Positions 62,744 through 64,000 of a stretch of DNA of 64,000 bases are shown here, piece after piece. The notes beneath the pieces are model-generated. The model searched no databases and was not told the origin of the DNA. It was given only the letters and a program-made list of their open reading frames with translations. The DNA is from Prado023 sp963753075 (GTDB lineage Bacteria; Actinomycetota; Actinomycetes; S36-B12; CAIYMF01), in the NCBI GenBank assembly GCA_963753075.1, contig CAVWAR010000017.1, forward strand, positions 310,001 to 374,000. Direction: 5' to 3'. Numbering within the stretch: position 1 is the stretch's first letter; each line of letters starts with the position of its first letter. Position numbers and translations under genes: made by a program.

Positions 62744-62780
62744 GGTTGGGGGCCGGCGGCAGGGTCGCCGGCCTCCAACC
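62744..62780 (+). terminator. Stem-loop between the binding protein and permease genes
   Basis: Arms GGTTGGgGGCCGGCG and CGCCGGCCtCCAACC form a 15-bp stem (one G-U pair) with a 7-nt loop. Such hairpins after binding-protein genes usually stabilise the upstream message or attenuate the downstream one. Confidence 0.7.
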
Positions 62781-62852
62781 ACCCCGCCGGGTGGAGACTG
62801 TCGGTGCGGTGTGCCAGTCTCCTCAAACGAGATCGTCGAGAGGAAGGTCGTC

Positions 62853-63812
62853 GTGACCACACCGGAGAAGTTCGTCCAGATGTTCCTGGCCATAGGCGGA
62901 TTCCTCGCCTTCTTCGGCATCATGCTCTTCGTCGTCTCGAAGATCCGCGGCAAGGCCCAGGAACCCGTGACTGTCCTGGCCTTCATCGTCCCGGCGGTCG
63001 TGATGCTGGCGATTGGCTTGATCTACCCGGCCGGTCTCACCCTCCTCCAATCGTTCCAGAACGCCGACAGTTCCGCGTTCGTCGGGCTGGAGAACTACAC
63101 GACGTTGTTCACGACCTCGGAGTACCAGCGCGTCCTGGTCAACACCTTCATCTGGGTCCTGCTGGTCCCCTTCGCGGCCACACTCATCGGGCTTGTCTAC
63201 GCCGTGCTTGTGGACCGCACCCGCACGGAGTCGCTGTCCAAGGCGCTGGTCTTCATCCCGATGGCCATTTCGATGGTGGGCGCCTCGATCATCTGGAGGT
63301 TCGTCTACGACTACCGCCCGACGAACGCCCCCCAGATCGGCCTGGCCAACCAGATCCTCAAGTGGCTCGGGCTGGACACCTACCAGTTCCTCCTCGAACC
63401 CCCGTGGAACACGTTCTTCCTGATCGTGGTCATGATCTGGATCCAGGCCGGATTCGCGATGACGGTCCTGTCCGCGTCGATCAAGGCGATCCCCGATGAC
63501 ATCATCGAGGCGGCGAAGCTCGATGGCGTGTCTGCAATGCAGATGTTCCGCAAGATCACCATCCCGAGCATCCGCCCGGGCATGATCGTCGTGATCACCA
63601 CAATCGCGATCGGCACCCTGAAGGTCTTCGATATCGTCCGCACGATGACCGGTGGCCGGTTCGACACCAGCGTCGTAGCCAACGAGTTCTACACCCAGGC
63701 ATTCCGCTATGACAACGCCGGATTGGGCGCCGCCCTGGCAGTGCTGCTGTTCATCCTGGTCATCCCGATCATTGTGTACAACGTCATCCAGCTCCGGAAG
63801 GTGGCCCGCTGA
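62853..63812 (+). CDS. Sugar ABC transporter permease (MalF/AglF type)
   Basis: A 319-residue inner-membrane permease with an extra N-terminal helix (MFLAIGGFLAFFGIMLFVVS) before the usual six. The EAA loop reads IPDDIIEAAKLDGVSAMQMFRKITIP in conserved pieces. The GTG at 62853 was preferred because GAGAGGAAGG precedes it; an upstream in-frame GTG at 62742 would include the intergenic hairpin. The stop overlaps the next start (TGATG). Confidence 0.9.
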   Translation: MTTPEKFVQMFLAIGGFLAFFGIMLFVVSKIRGKAQEPVTVLAFIVPAVVMLAIGLIYPAGLTLLQSFQNADSSAFVGLENYTTLFTTSEYQRVLVNTFIWVLLVPFAATLIGLVYAVLVDRTRTESLSKALVFIPMAISMVGASIIWRFVYDYRPTNAPQIGLANQILKWLGLDTYQFLLEPPWNTFFLIVVMIWIQAGFAMTVLSASIKAIPDDIIEAAKLDGVSAMQMFRKITIPSIRPGMIVVITTIAIGTLKVFDIVRTMTGGRFDTSVVANEFYTQAFRYDNAGLGAALAVLLFILVIPIIVYNVIQLRKVAR

Positions 63813-64000
63813 TGACCGCCCTGAATCCCGCAGCCCACTCGATCCCCGAGGAAGAGCAGGACATCCCCAAGGCCAAGCCCAAGAAGGGCGGCGAGGCGAG
63901 TATCGCGCTGCGCGCACGGTCTCCGTGGGCGTCGGTGATTGCGGCCGTCATCGCGATCCTCTGGACCATCCCGACGCTGGGCCTGCTCGATCACGAGCTT
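63812..64000 (+). CDS. Second sugar ABC transporter permease (MalG/AglG type), 3' end missing
   Basis: The first 63 codons are present: a charged cytoplasmic N terminus with PEEEQDIPKAKPKKGGE and the start of the first membrane helix (WASVIAAVIAILWTIPTLGLL), in the pattern of AglG-like permeases. Translationally coupled to the first permease. The gene runs off the window. Confidence 0.85.
   Translation, partial: MTALNPAAHSIPEEEQDIPKAKPKKGGEASIALRARSPWASVIAAVIAILWTIPTLGLLDHEL

Overview
This is a gene-dense, high-GC stretch of chromosome from an actinomycete (Actinomycetota). The evidence is the gene order argS–lysA–hom–thrC–thrB–rho–rpmE–prfA–prmC–sua5-type gene–wecA–atpBEFHAGDC–PduO/murA–nucS–epimerase–thiolase–thioredoxin/TPR–glgB–glgE. 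From memory this closely matches the Mycobacterium tuberculosis Rv1292–Rv1327c order. Further support comes from NucS, the GlgE pathway, a MurA with Asp in place of the catalytic Cys, and many start codons placed 6-7 nt after a TAnnnT -10 box. The genus cannot be fixed from sequence alone. There are no rRNAs, CRISPR arrays, transposases or phage genes, and a single tRNA.

Layout. 0-2.8 kb: end of an M20 dipeptidase, a formate/nitrite-type channel, and tRNA-Arg(CCG) followed by a three-copy 100-bp tandem array whose units each carry the tRNA 3' end. 2.9-10.9 kb: argS, a YihY protein, the Lys/Thr genes lysA-hom-thrC-thrB and a DoxX-like protein. 11.2-16.1 kb: rho with a long disordered insert, an MFS exporter, rpmE and prfA. 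16.1-20.3 kb: a thioesterase and an osmoprotectant ABC operon, placed between prfA and prmC. 20.4-32.4 kb: prmC, sua5-type gene, glyA, wecA and the complete F1Fo ATP synthase operon, closed by a perfect hairpin. 32.5-34.4 kb: PduO-type cobalamin adenosyltransferase and murA, divergent.

34.5-55.7 kb is rich in acyl-CoA and B12 chemistry: 3-hydroxybutyryl-CoA dehydrogenase plus ethylmalonyl-CoA mutase (operon), a double hydroxyacyl-CoA dehydrogenase, crotonyl-CoA carboxylase/reductase, an ethylmalonyl/methylmalonyl-CoA epimerase, acetyl-CoA acetyltransferase, the mutase chaperone MeaB and a second acyl-CoA mutase. Together with the adenosyltransferase this is much of an ethylmalonyl-CoA pathway for assimilating acetyl-CoA. 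A nearly identical 20-bp palindrome lies in front of hbd-ecm and of ccr, suggesting one regulator. Interspersed are nucS, two alpha/beta hydrolases, otsA-otsB (trehalose) and a GH94 phosphorylase.

55.8-64 kb: glgB-glgE (alpha-glucan from maltose-1-phosphate), a divergent LacI regulator and the start of an alpha-glucoside-type ABC importer, cut by the window end.

Sequence quality: nine genes are interrupted. Thirteen apparent frameshifts affect lysA, hom, thrC, thrB, atpA, atpD, the osmoprotectant permease fusion and the GH94 gene, and all but one look like single-base insertions. One further gene has an in-frame TGA. Because essential genes such as atpA and atpD are hit, residual sequencing error is the most likely cause.
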